From the NCBI GenBank assembly GCA_002796025.1, contig PCVQ01000061.1, positions 1-15,100 of the forward strand: a DNA stretch of 15,100 bases, given 5' to 3'. Within the stretch, counting starts at the first letter, position 1; each line of letters begins with the position of its first letter. Origin of the DNA: Candidatus Peregrinibacteria bacterium CG11_big_fil_rev_8_21_14_0_20_46_8 (GTDB lineage: Bacteria > Patescibacteriota > Gracilibacteria > UBA1369 > UM-FILTER-53-11). The position numbers and the translations under genes are program-made. Positions 5,866-13,281 of the stretch are shown here, one piece after another. Under the pieces are notes generated by a model that was given only the letters and a program-made list of their open reading frames with translations, was not told where the DNA came from and did no database searches.

Positions 5866-7962
5866 TTATCGCCCAATCAACGCTTTTGCTCGCGCCACCA
5901 CATTCTCCACACTAAATCCAAGTTTTTCCATCGCGACTTCGCCGGGTGCGCTGGCGCCGAAGCGGTCTAAGCCGATGATGTCGCCTGTGTCACCAACGTA
6001 TTTGTGCCAGCCAAGACTTGAGCCGGCTTCTACGGCAAGGCGGGGGAGCGTGCCTAGGACTTGTGCACGGTATTCGGCAGGTTGCGCATTAAAGAGCTCC
6101 CACGATGGAAAGCTCACGAGCCGTGTCACAATTCCTTCCGCGGCCAGTTGTTTTGCTGCTTCTATAATCAGCGCGACTTCGGAGCCGCTGGCCATGAGGG
6201 TGAGGCGCGGCTCGGCCCGAGAAGAGTCTGCGGCCGGCGGCGCTATTCTCACAAATTTTTCGGTCAGTACATAGGCGCCTTTGAGTACATTTTCTGCCGG
6301 TGCAAAATGTGGGGATTGCGCGGCTGGCCCACTTGATGCTGAATGCCCGTCTTGCATGCGCTCCAAAACCGGCAAATTTTGCCGCGTTAGAATCAAACAA
6401 GTCGGGCCGTGCGAATTTTCCAGCGCTGCGCGCCACGCCATTGCGGTCTCATTTGCATCCGCCGGACGAATCACTAGCATATTCGGAATTGCGCGCATAT
6501 GAATGAGATGTTCGACCGGTTGGTGTGTTGGACCGTCCTCGCCAAGCCCGATTGAATCGTGCGTCAGCACATAAATTACGCGCTGATGCATCAGTGCAGA
6601 CAAGCGCATGGCGCCTTTCATATAGTCGGTAAAACAGAAAAAGGTTCCGCCAAATGGAATGATAAGTTTTGAGAGGGCCATGCCGTTCATGATCGCAGCC
6701 ATGGCATGTTCGCGCACGCCATAGTGAATATTGCGGCCGGAGTGGTTGAAGTCGTTTGAAGTAACTGATTTCTCGCCCTTGATGAGGGTGTTGTTAGAAG
6801 GTGCCAAATCTGCCGAGCCGCCAATAAGTGTTGGCAAAAGCGGAGCGATCGCATTAATTACGGTGCCCGATGCCTTGCGTGTAGCCATGTTGCCATCTTC
6901 GGCTTTGAAAACGGGGAGTGCATCTTGCCAGCCGTCAGGAAGTTTCCCGCTCGAAAGCAGTTCGATTTCTGCGGCGAGTTCGGGCTGCGCTTTTTGATAT
7001 TCTGCAAATTTTGTCTTCCACTCCTCCTCTAATTTTGCACCATTTTCAATTGCTGTCGCAAAATGTTCTCGCACTTCATCCGGCACAAAAAAGTCCGGCT
7101 CAAGCGGCCATCCCAAATTTTCTTTGGTTGCGCGCAATTCATCTGCACCTAAAGCAGCGCCGTGAACTTCTGCAGTTCCTGCTTTTGTAGGAGCTCCAAA
7201 TCCAATTTGCGTTCGTACAATAATGAGCGACGGTTTACTTTTTTCTGCACGCGCATTCTCAAGCGCTGCATTTACGGCTTCAACATCATTCCCATCTTCA
7301 ACGCGCTGCACATCCCAGTGCAGTCCTTCAAAGCGCTTGCCAACATCTTCGGTAAACGAAAGTTCGGTGGAGCCCTCAATCGAAATATCGTTACTGTCAT
7401 AGAGATAGACCAAATTGCCCAGCCCAACACTTCCGGCAAAAGAGGCGGCTTCATTGCTCACGCCTTCCATTAAATCGCCGTCAGAGACGATGCCGTAGAT
7501 GTTGTAGTCAAAAAGATTGCCGCTGACGGCGCCGGAATTTTTATCATACCGCTCGTGCAAAAATCGTTGCGCCAACGCCATGCCCACGCCGGTTGCAAAG
7601 CCCTGACCGAGCGGACCGGTAGTAGTTTCTACGCCGGGTGTATCGCCATACTCAGGATGCCCGGGTGTTTTTGATCCCCACTGCCGAAAATTTTTCAAAT
7701 CTTCAATCGATACATCATAGCCGGTCAAGTGCAGCAGCGAATACAAAAGCATAGAGCCGTGTCCGGCACTTAATACAAACCGGTCGCGTCCCAGCCAATC
7801 GGGATTGCGCGGATTGTGCCGCAAAAAGCGCGTCCACAATGCATACGCCATTGGCGCCGCGCCCATCGGCAGCCCCGGATGCCCGGAATTAGCTTTTTCT
7901 ACAGCATCTGCCGATAGCATGCGGATAGTATTGATTGCGAGATTTTCGAGTGATTGAGGCAT
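5866..7962 (-). CDS. tkt: transketolase
   Basis: This 698-residue thiamine-diphosphate enzyme moves two-carbon units among pentose phosphate sugars and makes erythrose-4-P for aromatic synthesis. Motifs seen: SGHPGLPMG (26-34), AGHGS (66-70), GHPE (101-104), TGPLGQG (115-121), the ThDP/Mg motif SDGDLMEGVSNEAASFAG (160-177, with Ser where many have Gly), YDSNDISIEG, then G-G-S-A-D-L-A, Y-G-V-R-E-H-A-M, H-D-S-I-G-L-G-E-D-G-P-T-H-Q and A-S-G-S-E-V. All are in normal order. Between L-P-V-L-E-R and A-S-G-S-E-V there are extra Ala/Ser/Pro-rich linkers (about 550-605) compared with E. coli. Start ATG at 7962 is 12 nt after the gnd stop. It is last in the minus-strand operon and converges on the HNH gene. 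Confidence 0.97.
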   Translation of the reverse strand: MPQSLENLAINTIRMLSADAVEKANSGHPGLPMGAAPMAYALWTRFLRHNPRNPDWLGRDRFVLSAGHGSMLLYSLLHLTGYDVSIEDLKNFRQWGSKTPGHPEYGDTPGVETTTGPLGQGFATGVGMALAQRFLHERYDKNSGAVSGNLFDYNIYGIVSDGDLMEGVSNEAASFAGSVGLGNLVYLYDSNDISIEGSTELSFTEDVGKRFEGLHWDVQRVEDGNDVEAVNAALENARAEKSKPSLIIVRTQIGFGAPTKAGTAEVHGAALGADELRATKENLGWPLEPDFFVPDEVREHFATAIENGAKLEEEWKTKFAEYQKAQPELAAEIELLSSGKLPDGWQDALPVFKAEDGNMATRKASGTVINAIAPLLPTLIGGSADLAPSNNTLIKGEKSVTSNDFNHSGRNIHYGVREHAMAAIMNGMALSKLIIPFGGTFFCFTDYMKGAMRLSALMHQRVIYVLTHDSIGLGEDGPTHQPVEHLIHMRAIPNMLVIRPADANETAMAWRAALENSHGPTCLILTRQNLPVLERMQDGHSASSGPAAQSPHFAPAENVLKGAYVLTEKFVRIAPPAADSSRAEPRLTLMASGSEVALIIEAAKQLAAEGIVTRLVSFPSWELFNAQPAEYRAQVLGTLPRLAVEAGSSLGWHKYVGDTGDIIGLDRFGASAPGEVAMEKLGFSVENVVARAKALIGR

Positions 7963-7974
7963 TTGAGAGATTAT

Positions 7975-8880
7975 TTAATCCTTCTTTTCCACATCGTGCC
8001 CGCCGAACTGATTGCGCAGCGTGCTGACAACCTGCCCGGTATAGCTTGGATTTCCTTGAGAATCAACGCGAAAGCGTAGTGATCCTTCTATAATTGGCAC
8101 CGGAATATTCATCTCGCGGGCAGCTTCTACGGTCCACTGGCCTTCGCCGCTGTGCGATACCTCGCCGGAGATCGTATCTAAATCCACCCCGTGCTTTTCG
8201 TATGCCGATTCGAGCCAGCCAATTAAGCTCGAAGTAATAACGCTGCCGTGGTTGTACACTTCGGCTGCCTTTTTTAAATCCAAATTAAAATCGGATTTTT
8301 TCAGCACCTCAAAGCCTTCGCCAATGGCCTGCATCATGCCGTACTCAATGCCGTTGTGCACCATTTTTACAAAGTGACCGGCGCCGTGTTTGCCAAAATA
8401 GCCGTAGCCGTGCTCTACACAGGTGTCTTTGAAAAGTTTTTCGTGCTGTTTGAAAATTTCATCATTGCCGCCAATCATCATGCACGCGCCCTTTCGTGCA
8501 CCGCCCGGTCCGCCGCTCACACCGACATCCAAAAAGTTTACGCCGTGTTCTTCTATCCATTTAGCGCGCTCTACCGTCTCTTTATAGAAAGTATTTCCGC
8601 CATCTATTACCGTATCTCCTTCTTCCAAAAGCGGGACCAGCTTCTTCAGCATCTCTTCGACCGCGCTGTTCGGCACCATCACCCACACCAGCCGCGGCTT
8701 GGGCAGCTTGGCAATGAGATCTTCGAGTGTTGGTGCTGCATGAGCTTTTTCATACGCCGCCGCCAGCTGTTCCGCCTTTTCAGTCGAGCGGTTGTACGCC
8801 ACAACTTCCCAGTCATGTTCCAGTAAATTTTCACACATGGCATATCCCATTTTGCCGAGTCCGAGGTAGCCTATTTTCAT
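7975..8880 (-). CDS. gnd: 6-phosphogluconate dehydrogenase, short decarboxylating type
   Basis: This enzyme oxidises and decarboxylates 6-phosphogluconate to ribulose-5-P. At 301 residues it is the short (YqeC/GndA-like) class, lacking the long C-terminal domain of the ~470-residue E. coli enzyme. Motifs seen: Rossmann G-L-G-K-M-G (7-12); N30-R31-S32, the residue type that binds the 2'-phosphate in NADP-dependent relatives; IDGGNTF; V-S-G-G-P-G-G-A; and GHFVKMVHNGIEYG with the catalytic Lys and Asn. NADP preference is inference from N-R-S. ATG at 8880 follows the A+T-rich inverted-repeat gap after zwf (117 bp), the largest gap in this operon. No Shine-Dalgarno is visible. Confidence 0.95.
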   Translation of the reverse strand: MKIGYLGLGKMGYAMCENLLEHDWEVVAYNRSTEKAEQLAAAYEKAHAAPTLEDLIAKLPKPRLVWVMVPNSAVEEMLKKLVPLLEEGDTVIDGGNTFYKETVERAKWIEEHGVNFLDVGVSGGPGGARKGACMMIGGNDEIFKQHEKLFKDTCVEHGYGYFGKHGAGHFVKMVHNGIEYGMMQAIGEGFEVLKKSDFNLDLKKAAEVYNHGSVITSSLIGWLESAYEKHGVDLDTISGEVSHSGEGQWTVEAAREMNIPVPIIEGSLRFRVDSQGNPSYTGQVVSTLRNQFGGHDVEKKD

Positions 8881-8909
8881 AAGAATATTAATTTAATTAT
8901 CAAGCGTTC

Positions 8910-9018
8910 CAAATGCCAAATAACAAATAAGAACCAAATGTTAAATCACCGATGAATTTTAATTGTTTGGCTATTTTGGTCATTGAGATATTGTAAATTA
9001 TTTGTTATTTGGCATTTG
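8910..9018. repeat. 21-bp perfect inverted repeat between zwf and gnd
   Basis: The left arm 8910-8930 and right arm 8998-9018 (TTATTTGTTATTTGGCATTTG minus its last base is the right arm's first 20) are exact reverse complements over 21 nt, with a 67-nt spacer. The sequence is built of A+T-rich words such as CAAATAAC and GCCAAAT, and similar words continue to 9034. In the zwf-gnd message it would form a long hairpin. The right arm is inside zwf and encodes its last residues and TAA. The style matches degenerate intergenic repeat words seen in many uncultured bacteria, and is unlike the surrounding coding DNA. Confidence 0.8.
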
Positions 9019-10461
9019 CTTATTGGTTATTTGCTTCCCTGGTCCATCCGTATGTTGCGCATATATTTGCAGAGGTACTTTTTGCCATTGATCCAAAATT
9101 GGCGTTACATAGTTCCAGCTAGCTTCAATTTCTCGCGTGCTCATGAACATAGTCTGGTCGCCGATAATGCAGTCGTACAGCAGAATAGCATAGGCATCGG
9201 GAATTTTTGAAAAATCTTGTGATTCGCGATACCGGAATGTCAGTTTTTTCTGAATCACCTTGTTTTGAAAGCCCGGCTTCTTTGCCCAAAAGCGCAGAGA
9301 GATCGCTTCTTTCGGCTGGATGCGAAAGCGCAGAATATTGCAAAGGTGCTGGCCGTTATCTTCGGGTAAAAAAAGACAGGAACGTGTGGGTTTAAAGTGA
9401 ATGGTAATATCGGCATTGCGTTCACGCATCTTTTTTCCGCTTGAAAGATGAAACGGGACACCGCGCCATCGCTCGTTATCAATGTAAGTTGTCATGCGGA
9501 AGTATGTCTCGGTCTGCGACTTTGGATCTACATCTTTCTCTTTGCGATATCCTTTGTACTGCCCGCGAATCACATCCTTTTTAATTGCAGCCGGACCAAA
9601 TGGTTTGAGTTCGGAAATAATTTTTGCCCGCTCTTCGCGAATGTTACTTCCCGTAACGCCGCACGGATTTTCCATAGCAACGGCAGCAAGCATTTGGAGT
9701 ACATGATTTTGGCCGACGTCGCGCATGGCACCAATATTATCGTAGAGTGCTCCGCGCCCTTCAATGCCCAGCCGCTCGTGCAGCCGGATTTCAACTTTTT
9801 CAATGTGATCTTTATTCCAAATCGGCTCAAAGAGCGTATTTGAAAAGCGGAAGGCGAGAATGTTGCGTAATGTCTCTTTGCCTAAATAGTGGTCGATACG
9901 GAAAATTTGCGACTCTTTAAAGAGTTTTCCAAGCAGCATGTCCAAATTTTGAGCGGTCTGTATGTCACGGCCAAAAGGTTTTTCTACTATTACCCGCGTC
10001 CAGTCATGCTGAATATCTTTTTTTTGTCCGCAGTCGTCGGTGAGGCCGGATTTTTTTAAAAGCGGAAAAATATTTTCGTAAAATACCGGCGGCACAGCGA
10101 GATGGAACATTTTGTTGCTGCACGTTTTGTACACCGTATTATCGAGCTCTTTTAATTTTGCATACAGTTTTTGATATGAATCTGCATCTTCGAATCTTCC
10201 TTCTACATAGAGTGCATTTTTTACAAACTGTTCTACTTCTTTCTCATAGACAAAGTGCCCTTTTTTGCGCAATGAGTTTGTCACAAATTTCTGAAACTCT
10301 TCATCGCTCAGTTCGCCGCGCGAAAATCCCACAAGGCGAAATTGCTTTGGCAGTAGATTCTGACAGTAGAGTGAGAAGAGTGCTGGAATTAATTTGCGCT
10401 CACTTAAGTCGCCGGTAGCACCGAAAATGGTAATCGATATTGGTTTTTTGGGGCGCTCCAT
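8998..10461 (-). CDS. zwf: glucose-6-phosphate 1-dehydrogenase
   Basis: This is the first enzyme of the oxidative pentose phosphate branch, reducing NADP while making 6-phosphogluconolactone. The 487 residues match the usual ~490. Motifs seen: nucleotide-binding F-G-A-T-G-D-L-S (13-20), EKPFG (160-164), and the active-site RIDHYLGKE (188-196). ATG at 10461 (MERPKKP) is chosen; the upstream in-frame extension to 10512 would overlap the HAD gene and add 17 non-homologous residues. It is 16 nt after the HAD stop. The last ~12 residues (K-Q-I-T-N-K-Q-M-P-N-N-K) are encoded by the A+T-rich inverted repeat, and look like a late addition that supplied the stop codon. Confidence 0.95.
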   Translation of the reverse strand: MERPKKPISITIFGATGDLSERKLIPALFSLYCQNLLPKQFRLVGFSRGELSDEEFQKFVTNSLRKKGHFVYEKEVEQFVKNALYVEGRFEDADSYQKLYAKLKELDNTVYKTCSNKMFHLAVPPVFYENIFPLLKKSGLTDDCGQKKDIQHDWTRVIVEKPFGRDIQTAQNLDMLLGKLFKESQIFRIDHYLGKETLRNILAFRFSNTLFEPIWNKDHIEKVEIRLHERLGIEGRGALYDNIGAMRDVGQNHVLQMLAAVAMENPCGVTGSNIREERAKIISELKPFGPAAIKKDVIRGQYKGYRKEKDVDPKSQTETYFRMTTYIDNERWRGVPFHLSSGKKMRERNADITIHFKPTRSCLFLPEDNGQHLCNILRFRIQPKEAISLRFWAKKPGFQNKVIQKKLTFRYRESQDFSKIPDAYAILLYDCIIGDQTMFMSTREIEASWNYVTPILDQWQKVPLQIYAQHTDGPGKQITNKQMPNNK

Positions 10462-10477
10462 AGTCGGCGCAAGTATA

Positions 10478-11119
10478 TCATGCCAGGCTGTTGAGCAGCT
10501 CAGGAATTTCACTCAGTTGTTCGATGGTATACTCAGCAGGAGAAAAATCTTGATGCAGATTATCGGGAGTTTTGCGAGCGATGAGTCTCATGCCGGCACC
10601 TGTTGCAGCCCGGAATCCTGCTTCCGAGTCTTCGATAACAATGCACGCTTCTGGTTCAACACCGAGTGCGGCCGCTGCTTTGAGAAATATTTCCGGATCT
10701 GGTTTGCGTCGGACAACATCGTCTCCGGTAAAGATAGACTGAAAGTATGGAGATAACTTGTATCGCTCGAATACACGATTAACACAAGATCGGTTTGTGT
10801 TTGTTGCAAGCGCCATAGGAAATTTTGCGCCTAATGCGCGAAGCGTTTCATGTACATGTTCGGCAAGGGGTATTCTATGGGAATAGAATTCTTCCAGGAT
10901 TTCATGATATTTAATAAAAAAATCCTCAAAGTCCAATGTGTTGCCGTGATGTTTTGAAATCACTTCATAAAATGGTTCATTGCGTCCGCGGAACTGTTTG
11001 AGATGTTCTATGTTTAATGTCAGACCAAACTGGGCTGCGAGGTCTCGTCGCACTTCATCATAAAAAAGTTCAGAATCCAAGATTACTCCGTCCATGTCCC
11101 AGATAATTGCCTTATGCAT
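10478..11119 (-). CDS. HAD-superfamily hydrolase, beta-phosphoglucomutase-like
   Basis: This 213-residue HAD subfamily IA protein has a helical cap. Motif I is W-D-M-D-G-V (7-12) with nucleophile D8 and acid/base D10; motif II is A-T-N-T-N; motif III is R-K-P-D-P-E; motif IV is I-E-D-S-E-A-G-F-R-A-A. Motifs III and IV together are typical of beta-phosphoglucomutase and sugar-phosphate phosphatases, so the likely substrate is a phosphorylated sugar. Phosphatase and mutase cannot be told apart by eye. ATG at 11119 is used (M-H-K-A-I-I-W); the frame reaches 11179 but would overlap htpX. It is 22 nt after htpX and 16 nt before zwf, so co-expressed with the oxidative branch. Confidence 0.88.
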   Translation of the reverse strand: MHKAIIWDMDGVILDSELFYDEVRRDLAAQFGLTLNIEHLKQFRGRNEPFYEVISKHHGNTLDFEDFFIKYHEILEEFYSHRIPLAEHVHETLRALGAKFPMALATNTNRSCVNRVFERYKLSPYFQSIFTGDDVVRRKPDPEIFLKAAAALGVEPEACIVIEDSEAGFRAATGAGMRLIARKTPDNLHQDFSPAEYTIEQLSEIPELLNSLA

Positions 11120-11141
11120 AGGTGAATATTGTTTTCCCTTG

Positions 11142-11990
11142 TTATCGCATCTTACGCAATCGTGCGATTCGCTCTTCAATAGGAGGATGGGTAGAAAAGA
11201 GAGCGGTCAAAAGTGAGCGCTTAAAAGGATTAATAATAAAGAGATGAGCAGTGGATTCGAACTTTGGCTCTGCATGGAGGGGATGGCGCTTGCTTACGTT
11301 GTGCATTTTCTCGAGAGCACGAGCAAGTGCTTCGGCTTTGTGCGCCTTTTGTGCACCGGTCTCGTCGGCCATATATTCGCGTGAGCGCGAAATTGCTAAA
11401 TGTAAGAGCGTTGCCACAATCGGTGTAAGAATAACGAAGACTAGTAAGCTGAAGACATTGCCCTGATCGCCCCGCCGATCGGCGGGGCCAAAGAGCAGTC
11501 CTCCGTAGTAGGCCATTTGTGCAATGTACGAAATTGCGCCGGCTAATGTTGCAGCAATACTCGACACGAGAATATCGCGATTTTTAATGTGCGCGAGTTC
11601 GTGGGCTAGTACGCCTTCAAGTTCATCTTTATCTAAAAGTTCAAGAATGCCGTTTGTTACCGCTACTACCGCATGCTTCTCATTCCGGCCGGTTGCAAAG
11701 GCATTGGGTATTGGCATATTCACCAAATAGAGTCGAGGTTTCGGCATCTGATACATCTGGGCCAATCGAGTTAATGTGCGGTGTAATTCCGGCTGTTCAC
11801 GTTCCGGTATCTCTTTGGCCCGATAGAGTCTCAGTATGATCTTGTCAGAAAACCAATAACTGCCGAGATTCATTATGGCCGAGAGACCTAAGGCGATCAG
11901 TGCGCCGTTTTGTCCTCCAAAGTAGTACCCAGCGCCGACCACGAGGCCGGTCATCACTCCAAGAAGTATGACTGTTTTAAGTTGATTCAT
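11142..11990 (-). CDS. htpX: HtpX-like M48 membrane metalloprotease
   Basis: This 282-residue zinc protease of the M48B family handles quality control of membrane proteins. Two N-terminal membrane helices (about 5-25 and 30-50) precede the catalytic HELAH (130-134). The third zinc ligand is E205 in S-R-S-R-E-Y-M-A-D-E. Two further hydrophobic segments (about 143-163 and 178-200) flank a short loop, and a T-H-P-P-I-E-E-R-I motif lies near the end. ATG at 11990 (MNQLKTV) is chosen over 12017, which would overlap the Nudix gene. It lies 10 nt after the Nudix gene. Odd feature: loop residues 168-174 (G-P-A-D-R-R-G) are encoded by a 20-bp GC palindrome that recurs at the window end. Confidence 0.93.
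   Translation of the reverse strand: MNQLKTVILLGVMTGLVVGAGYYFGGQNGALIALGLSAIMNLGSYWFSDKIILRLYRAKEIPEREQPELHRTLTRLAQMYQMPKPRLYLVNMPIPNAFATGRNEKHAVVAVTNGILELLDKDELEGVLAHELAHIKNRDILVSSIAATLAGAISYIAQMAYYGGLLFGPADRRGDQGNVFSLLVFVILTPIVATLLHLAISRSREYMADETGAQKAHKAEALARALEKMHNVSKRHPLHAEPKFESTAHLFIINPFKRSLLTALFSTHPPIEERIARLRKMR
11469..11488. repeat. 20-bp GC-rich palindrome within htpX
   Basis: GCCCCGCCGATCGGCGGGGC is a perfect palindrome. With its flanking TC, 17 nt (11467-11483) recur exactly at 15084-15100. It encodes the variable loop between two membrane helices of HtpX, and its base composition stands out from the neighbouring A+T-richer codons. Confidence 0.75.
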
Positions 11991-12000
11991 AGGACGTTTA

Positions 12001-12435
12001 TTATAGCATTTTTTCAAACCAGTATTTCCAGGAATGTTCTAGCGGCAGCTCTCTAATCTCCTCAGGTGTATACCAATCGAGCGATTTTGATTCTTCATCC
12101 GGTTGTGGTTCGCCGCGTGTTTCGCATTTATATAAATACCAGTAGTGCGTTGTGCAGCCTGCAACACACGGAAATTTCTCATTATAGATCTCTTCTTCAA
12201 AGAGAAGTTCGGCGTGTACAATGTCCAGCTGTGTCTCTTCTTTAACTTCGCGATGCAGCGCCGGTAGCGGCTCTTCTCCAAGATCGATGTGTCCTGCCGG
12301 GCCGGCGTATCCAAAGGGAGTAATCGCCCGATCCATTAATAAAATTTTCCCGTCGCGCTCAATGAGCGCGCCAACCGTATAGTGCATCGGCCGGCCTGCG
12401 GAAGAGGTGCTAGTTTTGAAAGGTTTGTGCGTCAT
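12001..12435 (-). CDS. Nudix hydrolase
   Basis: This 144-residue Nudix protein hydrolyses a nucleoside diphosphate linked to another group, substrate unknown. The Nudix box is at 48-70: G, five residues, E, seven residues, then R-E-V-K-E-E-T-Q-L. It fits the consensus except that the late conserved Gly is Gln. The metal-binding Glu residues (E66, E67) are kept. The C-terminus has a W-Y-T-P-E-E-I segment common in MutT-type proteins. ATG at 12435 overlaps the upstream transporter stop as ATGA, so translation is coupled; a longer frame to 12501 would run far into that gene. It is followed by htpX after 10 nt. Confidence 0.88.
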   Translation of the reverse strand: MTHKPFKTSTSSAGRPMHYTVGALIERDGKILLMDRAITPFGYAGPAGHIDLGEEPLPALHREVKEETQLDIVHAELLFEEEIYNEKFPCVAGCTTHYWYLYKCETRGEPQPDEESKSLDWYTPEEIRELPLEHSWKYWFEKML

Positions 12436-13184
12436 AATGATGAAATGAGCAATTTTGCTGCCAACAATACCACGACGATCGCAAAGACCAATTTTAGCCA
12501 TTGGTTACCTTTTCTGAGTGCGGTATGGGCCCCAAGATAGGCGCCGAAAATTGAACCGAGTAGCAAAATAATGCCAAAATCAAAGTGCACAAAGCCGTTG
12601 TAGAGAAAGATTGCAAGTGAGACAAGTATCATGCCCAGAAATGGAATGACGCGCGTTGCAAGCGTTTGCAGCATGGTCAGGCGGAAAAAGAAGATGCCAA
12701 TGTACAGGGCAATTGCACCGGTGCCGCCGCCAAATGAGCCGCCAAAGATGGTCATAAAAAACCAGCTTATGTAGCCCGCGGCTTTGCGGAGCGGCGAAGG
12801 GACTTTGCGCACTAAGCCGATCTCACTTTTTAAGAAAATAATGGGCAGAAACAATAACATAAGAAGGCCAATGATTGGCTGTAGCAATTCTTTGGGAAGC
12901 GCGATGAGAATAAAAGCGCCGAGCGCGGATCCAACAATTGCAATTGCAAAGAGCTGCCAGCCGAGGGCCCAGTCAATATGATTGCTTTTTCGATATTGCG
13001 GATATGCTCCAAGCATAATGCCAAGTGCTGCAAGGCGGTCAGTGGCAATGGCATTAATCGGAGGTAAGCCAAGGGCGATAAGCAGGGGAATGGTTATAAG
13101 GCCGCCGCCTCCAACAAGCGCGCCCATAAAGCTGGCACCAACGCCGATGATGAATGTGAGGAGATAGGGGAGAAGATCAGCCAC
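12432..13184 (-). CDS. TauE/SafE (TSUP) family membrane transporter
   Basis: This 250-residue integral membrane protein has about seven to eight hydrophobic segments. The family's Gly-rich G-A-L-V-G-G-G-G motif lies in the first helix, and a repeat-like G-G-S-F-G-G-G-T-G-A follows near the middle, as expected for two homologous halves. Family members export sulfite, sulfoacetate or related organic anions; the substrate here is unknown. The GTG at 13184 is the only reasonable start, because upstream ATGs meet an in-frame TAG; a GAG sits directly before it. It is the first gene of the long minus-strand operon and is divergent from trpR across 97 bp holding the Trp-operator-like repeat. Confidence 0.87.
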   Translation of the reverse strand: MADLLPYLLTFIIGVGASFMGALVGGGGLITIPLLIALGLPPINAIATDRLAALGIMLGAYPQYRKSNHIDWALGWQLFAIAIVGSALGAFILIALPKELLQPIIGLLMLLFLPIIFLKSEIGLVRKVPSPLRKAAGYISWFFMTIFGGSFGGGTGAIALYIGIFFFRLTMLQTLATRVIPFLGMILVSLAIFLYNGFVHFDFGIILLLGSIFGAYLGAHTALRKGNQWLKLVFAIVVVLLAAKLLISSL

Positions 13185-13212
13185 CTCGCTACATTAGCAT
13201 AAATAAAAGCTC

Positions 13213-13218
13213 TTGACT
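13213..13218 (+). promoter_or_regulatory. candidate -35 box for trpR-trpE
   Basis: TTGACT matches the sigma70 -35 at five of six positions. The hexamer 17 bp downstream (TAGCGT, 13236-13241) is a weak -10 that overlaps the left operator arm. TACACT (13263-13268) and TAACAT (13268-13273) are alternative -10 boxes without a good -35. The start site is therefore unresolved, but every choice places the operator over the promoter or start region. TTGACT also sits in a small TGACT-TTT-AGTCA inverted repeat (13214-13226). Confidence 0.4.
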
Positions 13219-13239
13219 TTTAGTCAGTGGTGCAGTAGC

Positions 13240-13265
13240 GTACTAGCGTTCTATTGTGCTAGTAC
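13240..13265. promoter_or_regulatory. Trp-repressor-type operator, GTACTAG-N12-CTAGTAC
   Basis: Perfect 7-bp inverted repeat arms lie at 13240-13246 and 13259-13265, ending 16 nt before the trpR ATG. Each arm equals the half-site of the E. coli Trp operator consensus (GTACTAG-TTAA-CTAGTAC). The centre here is 12 bp instead of 4, so it is 8 bp wider, the offset reported for neighbouring TrpR dimers in tandem complexes. It probably mediates autorepression of trpR-trpE and might affect the divergent transporter. Confidence 0.7.
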
Positions 13266-13281
13266 ACTAACATTCACCTCT

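Noticed and set aside
6845..6852. GCGATCGC octamer (HIP1-like)
   Set aside because: A single copy inside tkt; one octamer is no evidence for a repeat family.
10462..10512. N-terminal extension of zwf by 17 residues
   Set aside because: It would overlap the HAD gene, and the nucleotide-binding motif sits at the expected distance from ATG 10461.
13266..13281. Attenuator, T-box or leader peptide for trp genes
   Set aside because: Only 16 nt lie between the operator and trpR ATG, with no Trp codons or room for alternative hairpins.
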